From assembly GCA_003280575.1 (NCBI GenBank), contig QCEN01000001.1, positions 62,001 to 126,000 of the forward strand: 64,000 nucleotides of DNA, read 5' to 3'. Both the position numbers and the translations under genes were made by a program. Numbering within the stretch: the stretch's first letter is position 1; the number at the start of each line of letters is the position of its first letter. Origin of the DNA: Prochlorococcus sp. AG-355-P07 (lineage in GTDB: Bacteria; Cyanobacteriota; Cyanobacteriia; PCC-6307; Cyanobiaceae). Positions 8,743 through 16,073 of this stretch are shown in pieces. The notes under the pieces were generated by a model. That model saw only the letters and a list, made by a program, of their open reading frames with translations. It was not told the origin of the DNA and did no database searches.

Positions 8743-8765
8743 CCTTATTGTAGATCTACTGTCAA
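8743..8765 (-). promoter_or_regulatory. GACAGT element, copy 3
   Basis: Reading on the minus strand: TTGACAGTAGATC then TACAATAAGG, 18 bases before the ATG at 8724. One mismatch to the consensus. Confidence 0.75.
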
Positions 8766-8880
8766 ATTAAAACTTACTAAACCCACGCAAATAACTCATA
8801 ACAGAGCATATACAGCAATGAACAGCTAAAGCAAATACATTGTCAACACTTAAGTCTATAAAATTAACTTTACTACTGGT

Positions 8881-8924
8881 TCTTTTAGAGCACTAAGTTG
8901 CAGGTTCGAATCCTGTTGCACCGA
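8881..8924 (+). repeat. degenerate tRNA 3' half (scar C)
   Basis: TTTTAGAGCACTAAGTTGCA then GGTTCGAATCCTGTTGCACC. It keeps the variable loop and a perfect T-arm (GCAGG TTCGAAT CCTGT) aligned with scar A. The anticodon loop is altered and the common tail is absent. No 5' half is present. Confidence 0.6.
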
Positions 8925-9130
8925 ATTTTATAATCCAATTCACTGAAAGTTTTCCTAGCCTATCTTTTTTATTACTTAGATTCTGTCCTCAATGATTGCG
9001 GACAAATTGCGGACAAATATTATTCTATTAATCACGACAAACCTCACAGAACTAAGCAATAAATTTGATATAGATTAAAACGTAGTGCCACTTTGTAAGA
9101 GCTATTAGATTCAAAAAAAATTCTCTATGA

Positions 9131-9152
9131 TTGACAGTTGATTTAAACTGAG
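9131..9152 (+). promoter_or_regulatory. GACAGT element, weak copy
   Basis: TTGACAGTTGATTTAAACTG keeps the first half of the consensus perfectly but has lost the TANAAT half. It lies 22 bases before the frameshifted gene at 9175, the usual distance, so it looks like a decayed copy in front of a decayed gene. Confidence 0.45.
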
Positions 9153-9174
9153 AGAAATAAGACCCCTCTTTTTT

Positions 9175-9413
9175 ATGTCACCTGATAATGGCATGAAAAA
9201 TATCAGATACTTTGTAATTACATCTACAACTGCAATATTACTTATTTTTATTTCTTTGATACCTATTTCAAAAAAGGCATTTTATTGGAGTCAATGCTTT
9301 AAAAAACTTTTCAATGGATTGATAAATATGAAATGGACTTAAAAAATTGGAATAAAGCATCAAAAAAAAGTATTGCAGTAGCAATTTGCAATGGTGCTTT
9401 TTACAAACCTTAA
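9175..9413 (+). pseudogene. small exported/membrane protein gene broken by a frameshift
   Basis: The first 45 codons encode an N-terminal hydrophobic helix (about residues 13-32) and then KAFYWSQCFKK. The frame ends early at 9342. After an A-run near 9303 the next frame continues sensibly: QWIDKYEMDLKNW, then KKSIAVAICNGAFYKP. Inserting a single A restores one frame of 79 residues. The C-terminal AICNGA motif resembles a small-protein family I recall from Prochlorococcus. It could be a true pseudogene or a homopolymer sequencing error. Confidence 0.6.
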
Positions 9414-9433
9414 GTTAAAACAAAATAATTCGA

Positions 9434-9455
9434 TTGACAGTCGATCTACAATAGG
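9434..9455 (+). promoter_or_regulatory. GACAGT element, copy 4
   Basis: TTGACAGTCGATC then TACAATAGG, ending 23 bases before the ATG at 9479. One A fewer than the consensus in the AATAAGG part. Confidence 0.75.
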
Positions 9456-9478
9456 TAGCAATTAGCAAATTATTCACA

Positions 9479-9742
9479 ATGCCTAATACGTTAGTTGTTT
9501 CGACCTTTGGTTGTCCTTATTCTGAATTTGAAATGATGGTAAAAAAGGTTGATAAAGAACAAGGATACGTTTTTTGTTCTGAGCTAGAAATTATTAAAGT
9601 AAATGAACATAAAGCATTGATTCTTATGAACTGTTCTGATTTAGAAAAGTTTGGGGCAATGCTTGGACAACCAGAATTAAAGCAATGGGATATTGATAAC
9701 AACTGTGTAGATACTGTTTATAATCTTGAACTTATTGAGTAG
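9479..9742 (+). CDS. small alpha/beta protein under a GACAGT element, 87 aa
   Basis: Begins MPNTLVVSTFGCPYSEFEMM and has beta-alpha-beta spacing like the DUF3303 and DUF3764 neighbours, but I cannot assign it to either. Two Cys residues (C12, C34) occur in the first half. Its stop is followed directly by the ATG of a degenerate secreted-peptide gene. Function unknown. Confidence 0.65.
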   Translation: MPNTLVVSTFGCPYSEFEMMVKKVDKEQGYVFCSELEIIKVNEHKALILMNCSDLEKFGAMLGQPELKQWDIDNNCVDTVYNLELIE

Positions 9743-9850
9743 ATGAAACGCTAACTACTCCTACTACTAGCAGCACTAGCTTTACCTAATGCTGTAAATG
9801 CTGATGTTCGCTCATATAGTTTTAGAAAGTGGGGCAAAATTTTGGAATAG
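9743..9850 (+). pseudogene. small secreted-peptide gene with nonsense codon
   Basis: Reads M-K-R-stop-LLLLLAALALPNAVNADVRSYS and ends at 9850. The part after the stop is a textbook signal peptide ending ALPNAVNA. TAA at codon 4 is one change from TTA (Leu). It begins immediately after the stop of the 87-aa gene. A second truncated stub starting MKR overlaps the stop of the gene at 10162-10443. Confidence 0.6.
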
Positions 9851-10120
9851 TTAAATTCTGCATGAAGCTGCAATCAGAAGCACTTAAAGAATTTTGAGGG
9901 GGTGGAGGGAGAACTAATAACAATAATAATTTCGACTCAATAAAAAATTTAACCAACATAAATGATATGCTTTTACAAATTATATTATTGTGAACAAACA
10001 ATAGACTTGCTTAAATTAATTATTTACCAATAAAACACCCCTCCTTATTCTTACTGTTAGATTTCCTTGAGTTTGTTCAAACGCATTTTATGTTCTACCC
10101 TCGGCCTATAATTAACTTGA
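9851..10120 (+). other. intergenic stretch, nothing recognised
   Basis: No plausible gene on either strand. It contains a G-rich patch (GAGGGGGTGGAGGGAG) near 9896. The GACAGT element of the next gene follows at 10121. Confidence 0.5.
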
Positions 10121-10143
10121 TTGACACTTGATCTAGAATAAGG
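10121..10143 (+). promoter_or_regulatory. GACAGT element, copy 5
   Basis: TTGACACTTGATC then TAGAATAAGG, 18 bases before the ATG at 10162. Confidence 0.75.
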
Positions 10144-10161
10144 AGCAATAAGTTCCTTTTT

Positions 10162-10443
10162 ATGCTCTTTCTAATTTCTTATAAATTTACTGATGCAAAC
10201 TCCCAAGACAAGGGATCCAAAATGTTAAAAGAATGGTACGACAAAGGAGGGCCACAAAATAGACCAAAGGGTTATGATGTTAAATCTTGGATTTTCTTAC
10301 CTCAACATGGCAACGGTTACTCTGTTGTAGATGCTGATTCTTTAGAAACTATTTGGAAACAGTGGAGTCCTTGGAGAGAATTATTAGAATTTACTATTGA
10401 ACCTTGTGCAGATTTAGATCAAACAATTGCTCTTTATTGTTAA
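10162..10443 (+). CDS. DUF3303-like small protein, 93 aa
   Basis: Starts MLFLISYKFTDANSQDKG and has GYSVVDADSLETIWKQWSPW and a late FTIEPCADLDQTIALY. The opening MLFLxxYxF, the (V/A)(V/E)ADxxExxxxxW centre and the PxxDxxxxx end fit DUF3303. Expected fold is a dimeric alpha-beta barrel; no function is known. The TAA overlaps the ATG of a seven-codon MKR stub. A GACAGT element lies just upstream. Confidence 0.7.
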   Translation: MLFLISYKFTDANSQDKGSKMLKEWYDKGGPQNRPKGYDVKSWIFLPQHGNGYSVVDADSLETIWKQWSPWRELLEFTIEPCADLDQTIALYC

Positions 10444-10615
10444 TGAAACGCTGCACTCCTTAAAAAGTGGTCAAATGTAAAAAAATTTACTTTTAATTTT
10501 TAATGCAATACTAGATAAAAATTCTAATTTCATTAGGAGAACTTTTCTAAATTAGTTTTCCCATTATCCAAAATTACCACAGTGATCCTATTGGATTAAT
10601 TGTAATCAAGTCCAT

Positions 10616-10690
10616 TTTTAGGAGTACTAGGTCGGGTTCGATTCCCGGCATCCCAATCAGTTTTAGCACTTAGTCTCAGCTGAAAAATTT
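10616..10690 (+). repeat. degenerate tRNA 3' half plus tail (scar D)
   Basis: TTTTAGGAGTACTAGGTCGG then GTTCGATTCCCGGCATCCC: anticodon-loop end, variable loop, T-arm (CGGG TTCGATT CCCGG) and acceptor strand. The tail TCAGTTTTAGCACTTAGTCT, then CAGCT, matches the tails of A, B and E. Confidence 0.65.
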
Positions 10691-10748
10691 TTTTTTCTCA
10701 AATAAGGGTTCCCTCGTATTTCCCTCAAATGCATAATCTTCAATTTAT

Positions 10749-11639
10749 TTAAGATGCCCATTCGCAAGGTTTAGAGTATTTTTTATAAATTTCAGCATGA
10801 CCTTCTTTGACTAACATTTGTTGTAAGTTTTCTCCATTAAGACTTAATTCACCAACTGTTCTTCCATATTTATCCTCAGTTACTCTTCGAATAGATACTT
10901 TTTCACCCTTAATCATTTCATTTAAAAAATTTTTAGCGGCAATTGCTTCTTTTGGTTTTGCTCTTTTCCCTTTTAATTCAGGGGTATCAATACAAGCTAG
11001 TCTTATTTTTTCTCCGTCACTAGAAGTACAAGTATCTCCGTCATAACAATCTTTGATTGTAATTTCTCCAATTTCAGGTTTATTTGATTTTCTATTAAGA
11101 GCTTCACATGCTTCTCCATCATTATCTCTATCAAGATATGAATATCCTGCTTGGAGAAATTTTTGAGCTTTTGCCCAATCACCAATATCACCACATCTTA
11201 GCTTCTCTCTTTTTGATAAAGATATTTTTTTACATTCTGGAAATTGAGTAGCCTCAGACCCTTCATAGCTACATGATATTTCACCACTTATAAAGTTATA
11301 AAAGAAAGATGGTTGTTTTTTTAAATCTTCCGGGATTATTGATACAAGAGAAAAATTTTCATTACCAGTACATTTATTACTGCCTTCATTATCAAATTCA
11401 TAACCAATTAAATTAGATGGAGTGAATATTAAATTTTTTCCCTGAGAATTATTACTCTCACATTCGATTTTTATACTTGAGATTGAATTTGCGGCTATTA
11501 CTATCTCTGCTCTTTGAATAACTTCTTGAAATCTAGGTAGAGCGATAATTCCAAGGATAGAAAATACTCCAACAATTGTTATCAACTCAATTAAACTAAA
11601 GCCCTGATCTAATTTGATTAATTTTTTAAACGTATACAA
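10749..11639 (-). CDS. prepilin N-terminus fused to Excalibur domain and staphylococcal-nuclease domain
   Basis: A 296-residue protein. Residues 1-40 are a type IV prepilin leader and helix (cleavage at G13/F14, FSLIELITIV, conserved E18). Residues about 50-145 form a Cys-containing pseudopilin-like region. Residues 149-180 match the Excalibur calcium-binding motif (DRDNDGEACE at 170-179). Residues 192-296 are a thermonuclease domain with D200-G-D202-T, R213, D218-T-P-E221 and R260 in the expected spacing, so it should be active. The expected product is a nuclease anchored to a pilus or pseudopilus at the cell surface, cutting external DNA. The three-domain combination is unusual. It lies alone, between scars D and E. 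Confidence 0.85.
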   Translation of the reverse strand: MYTFKKLIKLDQGFSLIELITIVGVFSILGIIALPRFQEVIQRAEIVIAANSISSIKIECESNNSQGKNLIFTPSNLIGYEFDNEGSNKCTGNENFSLVSIIPEDLKKQPSFFYNFISGEISCSYEGSEATQFPECKKISLSKREKLRCGDIGDWAKAQKFLQAGYSYLDRDNDGEACEALNRKSNKPEIGEITIKDCYDGDTCTSSDGEKIRLACIDTPELKGKRAKPKEAIAAKNFLNEMIKGEKVSIRRVTEDKYGRTVGELSLNGENLQQMLVKEGHAEIYKKYSKPCEWAS

Positions 11640-11778
11640 TATAAAAATAATTTAAACAACTTAAATTTAGTCCAAAAGAATTCATAAAACTTACTTTATT
11701 TTGATTTCCCTTAATCTTCCTTCAAATAGCTTTTCATTAGGCTTGTTTTAATAATGAAATTAAGATATTTATTAAATT

Positions 11779-12390
11779 TTAGTATTCTTCATAGCTAAAC
11801 TTTTGCCCTCCTATGCTTGCCTCATACATAAGACCTCCTTTTGAATATGTAAGAACTGCAACTCCGTCACTGTAATCAGCAGATGCGTTGGCTCCCTCCG
11901 AAATTAATGCAGCACTAGCTGATGCCCCAAATTCAAAATTACCTTCAGTAAATCTCTCAAGTGATTTCTTATCTTTGAAAAAGATAATTTGGCTAAATGC
12001 TTGTCCACCTAATTGGAAGCCTATTGATACTTGAGTTAAAGTTGTTTTTCCAATAACATTCCCTTTTTCAAAAACCTCACCACTACCTCTAGCACCGCCG
12101 ATACCAATACCTCCTTTTCCTATATTTGGAAAAACAGCATAACCACTAGCTTTTTTAAAGTAGGGTTCCAAAGAAGATATTTTTTTAAACTTATTTAAAG
12201 CCTTTATAGTCTTATTACTAGCTTTTTTATCTGATAATGGTTTCCAACCAGAAATTAATAATTCATCTGAAAGTTTATTTAATTGAGATTCATTAAAAGC
12301 AGATGATTGAACTGAAGTTAGATAATGCGGAAAAATTAAAATTAATAGCGCAATCAAAAAAAACTTCCTAGTCATTATCAAATTCATAAT
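11779..12390 (-). CDS. SYLF (Ysc84-like) domain secreted protein
   Basis: I start at the ATG at 12388-12390 because it gives a clean signal peptide (MNLIMTRKFFLIALLILIF). A 17-codon upstream extension to 12441 is possible but runs into scar E. The mature part carries the SYLF signature: SGYAVFPNIGKGGIGIGGA, GxxxEKGxVIG, then SIGFQLGGQ. SYLF proteins bind phosphoinositides or other lipids in eukaryotes; the role of secreted bacterial forms is unknown. Length of about 203 residues is normal. Confidence 0.78.
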   Translation of the reverse strand: MMNLIMTRKFFLIALLILIFPHYLTSVQSSAFNESQLNKLSDELLISGWKPLSDKKASNKTIKALNKFKKISSLEPYFKKASGYAVFPNIGKGGIGIGGARGSGEVFEKGNVIGKTTLTQVSIGFQLGGQAFSQIIFFKDKKSLERFTEGNFEFGASASAALISEGANASADYSDGVAVLTYSKGGLMYEASIGGQKFSYEEY

Positions 12391-12443
12391 TACTTCAACA
12401 ATAAAAGAATAATATACCCCAATAGGATTTTCATATATCATGG

Positions 12444-12520
12444 TGCATTAGGAGCAATAGTTCTTAGGATCGAATCCTGTGGCTCCGATCAGTAATAGCA
12501 GCAAGTCTCAGCTAATATAT
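12444..12520 (+). repeat. degenerate tRNA 3' half plus tail (scar E)
   Basis: TGCATTAGGAGCA keeps an anticodon-stem/loop form. TTCTTAGGATCGAATCCTGT then GGCTCCGA gives the T-arm and an acceptor strand that can pair with GGAGC upstream. The tail TCAGTAATAGCAGCAAGTCT then CAGCTAATATATAA is shared with A, B and D. Confidence 0.65.
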
Positions 12521-12688
12521 AATTTATCTATAAGAAAAATTCCCAAAAAGTCCTTATTACTTTTAAAAAGTATCAAATAAGTTGTTTAGTTTTAAAAACA
12601 TGAAAAATGCTTTATTTTTTCTTCTTTTTTAAATCATTATGCTTTATTGTCCAAAATATCAAGTTTTTAAGTAATTATTTTTAAGAAA

Positions 12689-13444
12689 ATGAGCTTTTTA
12701 AAAACATTTGTAATTAAAGGATTTTTAAATTTATTAAAAAATAATCTACCTAATTTAAGACTATTTAATAGGAAAAGACGTAATGGTTTAAAAATTTGTT
12801 TAGGGCCTGATAATTTTTCCTATATGTGTTTTTTTACCTCTTTCAAGTCAGGACTAATTAATAAATTCATTCAAGATTTAAAAGAAATTGATTACTTCAT
12901 AGATATCGGTGCCAATATTGGATGGTATTCACTTTGCGCTGCAAAATCATCAAAATGCCACGTTTTTAGTATTGAACCTAATCCAAATACATTTATTACC
13001 TTATTGACAAATATAAAAATTAATAATTTATCTCATAGAGTTACTGTTATTAATGCAGCGATATGTTCAAATAATCATAATGTAACTATTACAAATCTAA
13101 ATTCAGCAGATCAAAATTTTGTGGAATTTAATAATTCAAATGGCATTAAAGTAATCCCATTAAAATTAGATGAGGTAGTGAGTAAAATTCCTAAAAATAA
13201 AAATATAGCTTTAAAAATCGACGTAGAGGGATTAGAGGAAAATGTGATATTTTCAGGAGAAAAATCTATATCTGAGATAAAAGAGATCAAATTAATTTAC
13301 TGTGAAATAACTACTTCTAAGATACCTATCATAAATAAATTTCTGAATGAAAATGGTTTTATGTGTATAGAATCTATTCCTAATAAGGGAGCAAATTGTG
13401 TTAATAATAAATATGTGAGAAAGTCAATTTCTAAAGCCTATTAA
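12689..13444 (+). CDS. FkbM-family methyltransferase
   Basis: A 251-residue protein with the SAM-binding motif FIDIGANIGWYSLCAAK at about residues 70-86, an SIEPNPNTF acidic loop, and the FkbM-type ALKIDVEGLEENV segment at about 175-187. FkbM enzymes O-methylate sugars or polyketides. In island context a role in modifying surface polysaccharide is likely but not shown. It sits between scars E and F. Confidence 0.85.
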   Translation: MSFLKTFVIKGFLNLLKNNLPNLRLFNRKRRNGLKICLGPDNFSYMCFFTSFKSGLINKFIQDLKEIDYFIDIGANIGWYSLCAAKSSKCHVFSIEPNPNTFITLLTNIKINNLSHRVTVINAAICSNNHNVTITNLNSADQNFVEFNNSNGIKVIPLKLDEVVSKIPKNKNIALKIDVEGLEENVIFSGEKSISEIKEIKLIYCEITTSKIPIINKFLNENGFMCIESIPNKGANCVNNKYVRKSISKAY

Positions 13445-13463
13445 ATAATTTATAAGTATAAAT

Positions 13464-13512
13464 ATGCTTTAGGAGCACGAGCTTTAAGGTTCGAATCAAG
13501 CCGCTCCGACCA
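13464..13512 (+). repeat. degenerate tRNA 3' half ending in CCA (scar F)
   Basis: TGCTTTAGGAGCA resembles an anticodon arm. GCTTTAAGGTTCGAATCAAG then CCGCTCCGACCA gives T-arm and acceptor strand with an encoded CCA, the only copy with one. It lacks the common tail; instead a small hairpin (GCGAGT/ACTCGC, 13532-13550) follows. Confidence 0.6.
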
Positions 13513-13604
13513 TTTAAAAAAATTTATACTGGCGAGTGTCCCAGACTCGCATTCTTGCTTTAAATATGATCACCCTAATTGTGGTCAGATATGGGTCTAA
13601 TTTA

Positions 13605-13627
13605 TTGACAGTTGAACTAGAATAAGA
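13605..13627 (+). promoter_or_regulatory. GACAGT element, copy 6
   Basis: TTGACAGTTGAAC then TAGAATAAGA, 19 bases before the ATG at 13647. Confidence 0.75.
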
Positions 13628-13646
13628 TCAATTTGCTCATTATTTT

Positions 13647-13955
13647 ATGACTGCTCAAAATTTTATGAATGTTGTCCGATTTAAGTTGAAGTCAGATTGT
13701 GTAAATAAGTATTTTGAAGTAATAGATAAAACAAGTTTTGAGGGCATGACTCAAAGATATATCGCTAAAACTGGAGAAAATGATTACTGTTTTGTAGGGA
13801 TCTGGCAAAGTGCAGAAGCAATTTCAGCTCAAAGACCTGCAATGATTGCTCATCTTGATGAGGTTAGAGGATTTATGGAAGAGTTGTCTCCTGAACTTGG
13901 AGTTACTGATCCTGTTTCAGGAAATATTGTTTCTAAAGTTGGATATCATGATTAA
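13647..13955 (+). CDS. ABM-like small protein, 102 aa
   Basis: Begins MTAQNFMNVVRFKLKSDCVN, then ENDYCFVGIWQSAEAISAQR and a C-terminal GNIVSKVGYHD. The beta-strand/helix pattern (VVRFKLK, helix, FVGIWxSxEA) is that of antibiotic-biosynthesis-monooxygenase-like dimeric barrels. Activity cannot be predicted. It is the third structural type in the island controlled by a GACAGT element. Confidence 0.65.
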   Translation: MTAQNFMNVVRFKLKSDCVNKYFEVIDKTSFEGMTQRYIAKTGENDYCFVGIWQSAEAISAQRPAMIAHLDEVRGFMEELSPELGVTDPVSGNIVSKVGYHD

Positions 13956-14092
13956 GAGTCGATCTAAATTTAGAGGGTAAAAAATCTCATGGTATTTACC
14001 CCACTGGGCAATGGTAATTAAATATTAGAAAGCAGAAATAACAACATAATTAAAAAAAACTTTTTAGGATGTTGAAAAATAAATTTTTATAA

Positions 14093-14347
14093 ATGAATAA
14101 ATCTAAAGATAATTTTTCAAGCGAAAGCTTTTACCCAGATAGTAACTTTTATGCAGAACAAGGAAAAGATCCTAAAGAGACCCAAGTTTCAGAAGATCAA
14201 ATATCCAATATGGGAGAAAATTTTGAATGGCCAAATACCTACTGGTTTATTGCGGAAAGAACAAATGGAAGACTTGCAATGATAGGCTTCATGGCTGTCA
14301 TTATTAACTACACATTATTTGGATGGATAGCATATCCAATCCTATAA
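14093..14347 (+). CDS. hli: high-light-inducible protein (Hli/Scp)
   Basis: An 84-residue protein with a polar N-terminus (about 1-45) and the single chlorophyll-binding helix ERTNGRLAMIGFMAVIINYT at about 59-78, which carries the ExxNGRxAMIGF motif. Hli proteins bind pigments and protect photosystems during light and other stress in the thylakoid. It ends one base before the ATG of the next gene, so the two form an operon. Confidence 0.92.
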   Translation: MNKSKDNFSSESFYPDSNFYAEQGKDPKETQVSEDQISNMGENFEWPNTYWFIAERTNGRLAMIGFMAVIINYTLFGWIAYPIL

Positions 14348-14575
14348 ATGAGTAATTCAAATTTTGACAAAAATGGATTAGATAAGTCTGGGACGCATCG
14401 CCTTCAATATGCTGCATTCGTTGTAACTGCATTTGTTATTTATTTTGGATGGGCTTTTTTCAATGATGATAATTTTCAACATTTCGCTATAAAAATATTC
14501 AAGTTCTGGAATTGCAATGGATATAACCCTTTAAGTTATTGCGTAATGCGTTGGAAAGTGGACTTTTACCCTTAA
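14348..14575 (+). CDS. hypothetical membrane protein following hli, 75 aa
   Basis: The ATG directly follows the hli stop. One membrane helix (YAAFVVTAFVIYFGWAFF, about 21-38). Beyond about residue 50 the sequence (NCNGYNPLSYCVMRW) looks unlike the first part, so the natural C-terminus may have been lost to a frameshift. Function unknown, probably thylakoid stress-related by context. Confidence 0.5.
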   Translation: MSNSNFDKNGLDKSGTHRLQYAAFVVTAFVIYFGWAFFNDDNFQHFAIKIFKFWNCNGYNPLSYCVMRWKVDFYP

Positions 14576-14603
14576 AAAAATTTCTAAAAATACTTGTCTT
14601 CTT

Positions 14604-14819
14604 TTAACTATCTTTTAGTAGCTGTATATATTCTTTTATTGCATTTTCTATAATCTTAACTCTTGAACCTTTCATCACTAGCTCACTACTTCTCTCACAA
14701 ACACACCTATAGGGAATCATCATTGCATCAATGCTTAATGAAGGCTTATAGACATCTTCAAATGGTTCAAAGACTTTTACCCTAATTCTTTCCTTATTTA
14801 TAAAATTAAATACCTCCAT
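14604..14819 (-). CDS. hypothetical protein, 71 aa
   Basis: I use the ATG at 14817-14819 (MEVFNFINKERIRVKVFEPF). A GTG three codons upstream is possible. The product is soluble, with two Cys residues in RCVCE. No family recognised. It is convergent with the hli pair. Confidence 0.5.
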   Translation of the reverse strand: MEVFNFINKERIRVKVFEPFEDVYKPSLSIDAMMIPYRCVCERSSELVMKGSRVKIIENAIKEYIQLLKDS

Positions 14820-15017
14820 ACTTAACACTAGATATAAAGTAATTTAGAAAAATCCCACCAAAAACTAATAATCTTTTAATAGAAAGTTTTTCTGGCGATT
14901 CTTTTTTTTGGATATATTTTTTAAAATATCTCCTAAGAAGGAAAGTTGGTGAGATTATAGTTTTAATAACTTTGGAAGGTATCTAGCGGGATTTAGCTAA
15001 AAAGAGGGAGTTTTTTA

Positions 15018-15740
15018 TCAGAAATATGTTTTCGAAGAATTTTCGAGTAATCGATTTAATTCTATAAGTTCTTCTTTGGTAAATTCGCGATATTTTCCGG
15101 TTGGAACGTCTAACTTAATATTCATAATTCTTACACGCTTTAATGACATTACCGTATAGCCTAGGGATTCACACATTCTCCTAATCTGACGGTTAAGTCC
15201 TTGAGTGAGTATGATTTTGAATGTTTTTTGACCCAATTGTTTTACGAAACATTTTTTAGTTATGGTATCTAAAATTTCAACTCCATTACGCATGCTTTGA
15301 ACAAAGTCTTTATTAATCGGACGATTAACGCTTACGATATATTCTTTTTCATGATTATTTCTTGCTCTGAGTATTTTATTTACGATGTCTCCATCGTTAG
15401 TTAAAAAAATTAATCCTTCACTTGGCTTATCTAATCTTCCAACGGGAAAAATTCTTTTAGGGTACTTAATAAAATCTATGACATTGTCGGGTTCTAATCT
15501 TCTATCAGTTGTGCAAACAATTCCAATTGGTTTATTAAAGGCTAAGTAAATATTTTTTTGTTTTGTTGATTTAATGATTTTTTGACCTTCAACTTCTACT
15601 TGATCACCTTCCTCTACCTTGGAGCCAATTTCTGTAATTTCACCATTAATTGTTACTTTTCCTCCTTCAATTAATCTATCTGCTGCTCTTCTAGAACAAA
15701 ACCCGACTTCGCTTAAGTATTTATTTATTCTAGTAGCCAT
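15018..15740 (-). CDS. rluF: 23S rRNA pseudouridine synthase, RluF-like
   Basis: A 240-residue protein. It has an N-terminal S4 RNA-binding domain (about 1-50, MATRINKYLSEVGFCSRRAA), then the RsuA/RluB/RluF catalytic domain with catalytic Asp104 in GRLDKPSEGLIFLTNDG. The sequence through HEKEYIVSVNRPI, TKKCFV and QGLNRQIRRMCESLGY is closest in my memory to E. coli RluF (U2604 modification) rather than to a cyanobacterial RluB, which suggests lateral origin. A GACAGT element ends 34 bases before the ATG. Confidence 0.85.
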   Translation of the reverse strand: MATRINKYLSEVGFCSRRAADRLIEGGKVTINGEITEIGSKVEEGDQVEVEGQKIIKSTKQKNIYLAFNKPIGIVCTTDRRLEPDNVIDFIKYPKRIFPVGRLDKPSEGLIFLTNDGDIVNKILRARNNHEKEYIVSVNRPINKDFVQSMRNGVEILDTITKKCFVKQLGQKTFKIILTQGLNRQIRRMCESLGYTVMSLKRVRIMNIKLDVPTGKYREFTKEELIELNRLLENSSKTYF

Positions 15741-15774
15741 TTTAAATATTTTTTTGCACTGATAATTTATGCCT

Positions 15775-15797
15775 CCTTATTTTAGATCGATTGTCAA
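15775..15797 (-). promoter_or_regulatory. GACAGT element, copy 7
   Basis: Reading on the minus strand: TTGACAATCGATC then TAAAATAAGG. It lies 34 bases before the rluF-like gene. Confidence 0.75.
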
Positions 15798-15818
15798 TTT
15801 AGAACTGAAATTTAGGGC

Positions 15819-16073
15819 CTAGATATCTTTTTCCCAAACTTCTTCAGTTTTCCTCCAACCCTGAGAAAGTAATCTTTCATAAATTTCTCTAGCTAAATCT
15901 ATATCTACAGAAACAGTTGTTGTGATTAAAGGAGGTTCTTTCCCAAATTCGCCAACTATTTTTCCCGTATCTACAAACATATACTCGAAGACTCCCGCAA
16001 TACTCTTATCATTTTTCATAAATCTTTTCACTTCTGTTCTTTTAGAATTAATCAACCAATGAGATTTAGCCAT
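15819..16073 (-). CDS. DUF1651-like protein, 84 aa
   Basis: Begins MAKSHWLINSKRTEVKRFMK, then DTGKIVGEFGKEPPLITT and a late LLSQGWRKTEEVWEKDI. The (H)WL start, EPP centre and L-x-x-GWR end are the marks of DUF1651, a family largely confined to marine cyanobacteria. Function unknown. Confidence 0.75.
   Translation of the reverse strand: MAKSHWLINSKRTEVKRFMKNDKSIAGVFEYMFVDTGKIVGEFGKEPPLITTTVSVDIDLAREIYERLLSQGWRKTEEVWEKDI

Noticed and set aside
8993-9018. Tandem ATTGCGGACAA copies as an attachment site
   Set aside because: The two copies are adjacent, have no match elsewhere in the window and flank nothing; left uninterpreted.
9298-9310. Programmed -1 frameshift in the small gene at 9175
   Set aside because: TTTAAAAAAC does not place a canonical X-XXY-YYZ site in frame, and two other genes show the same missing-A defect, so a plain indel or sequencing error is more likely.
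9434-10143. TTGACA plus TANAAT in the GACAGT element read as an ordinary sigma-70 promoter
   Set aside because: Only about 8 bases separate the hexamers instead of 16-18, and the bases between are conserved, so the unit must be recognised some other way.
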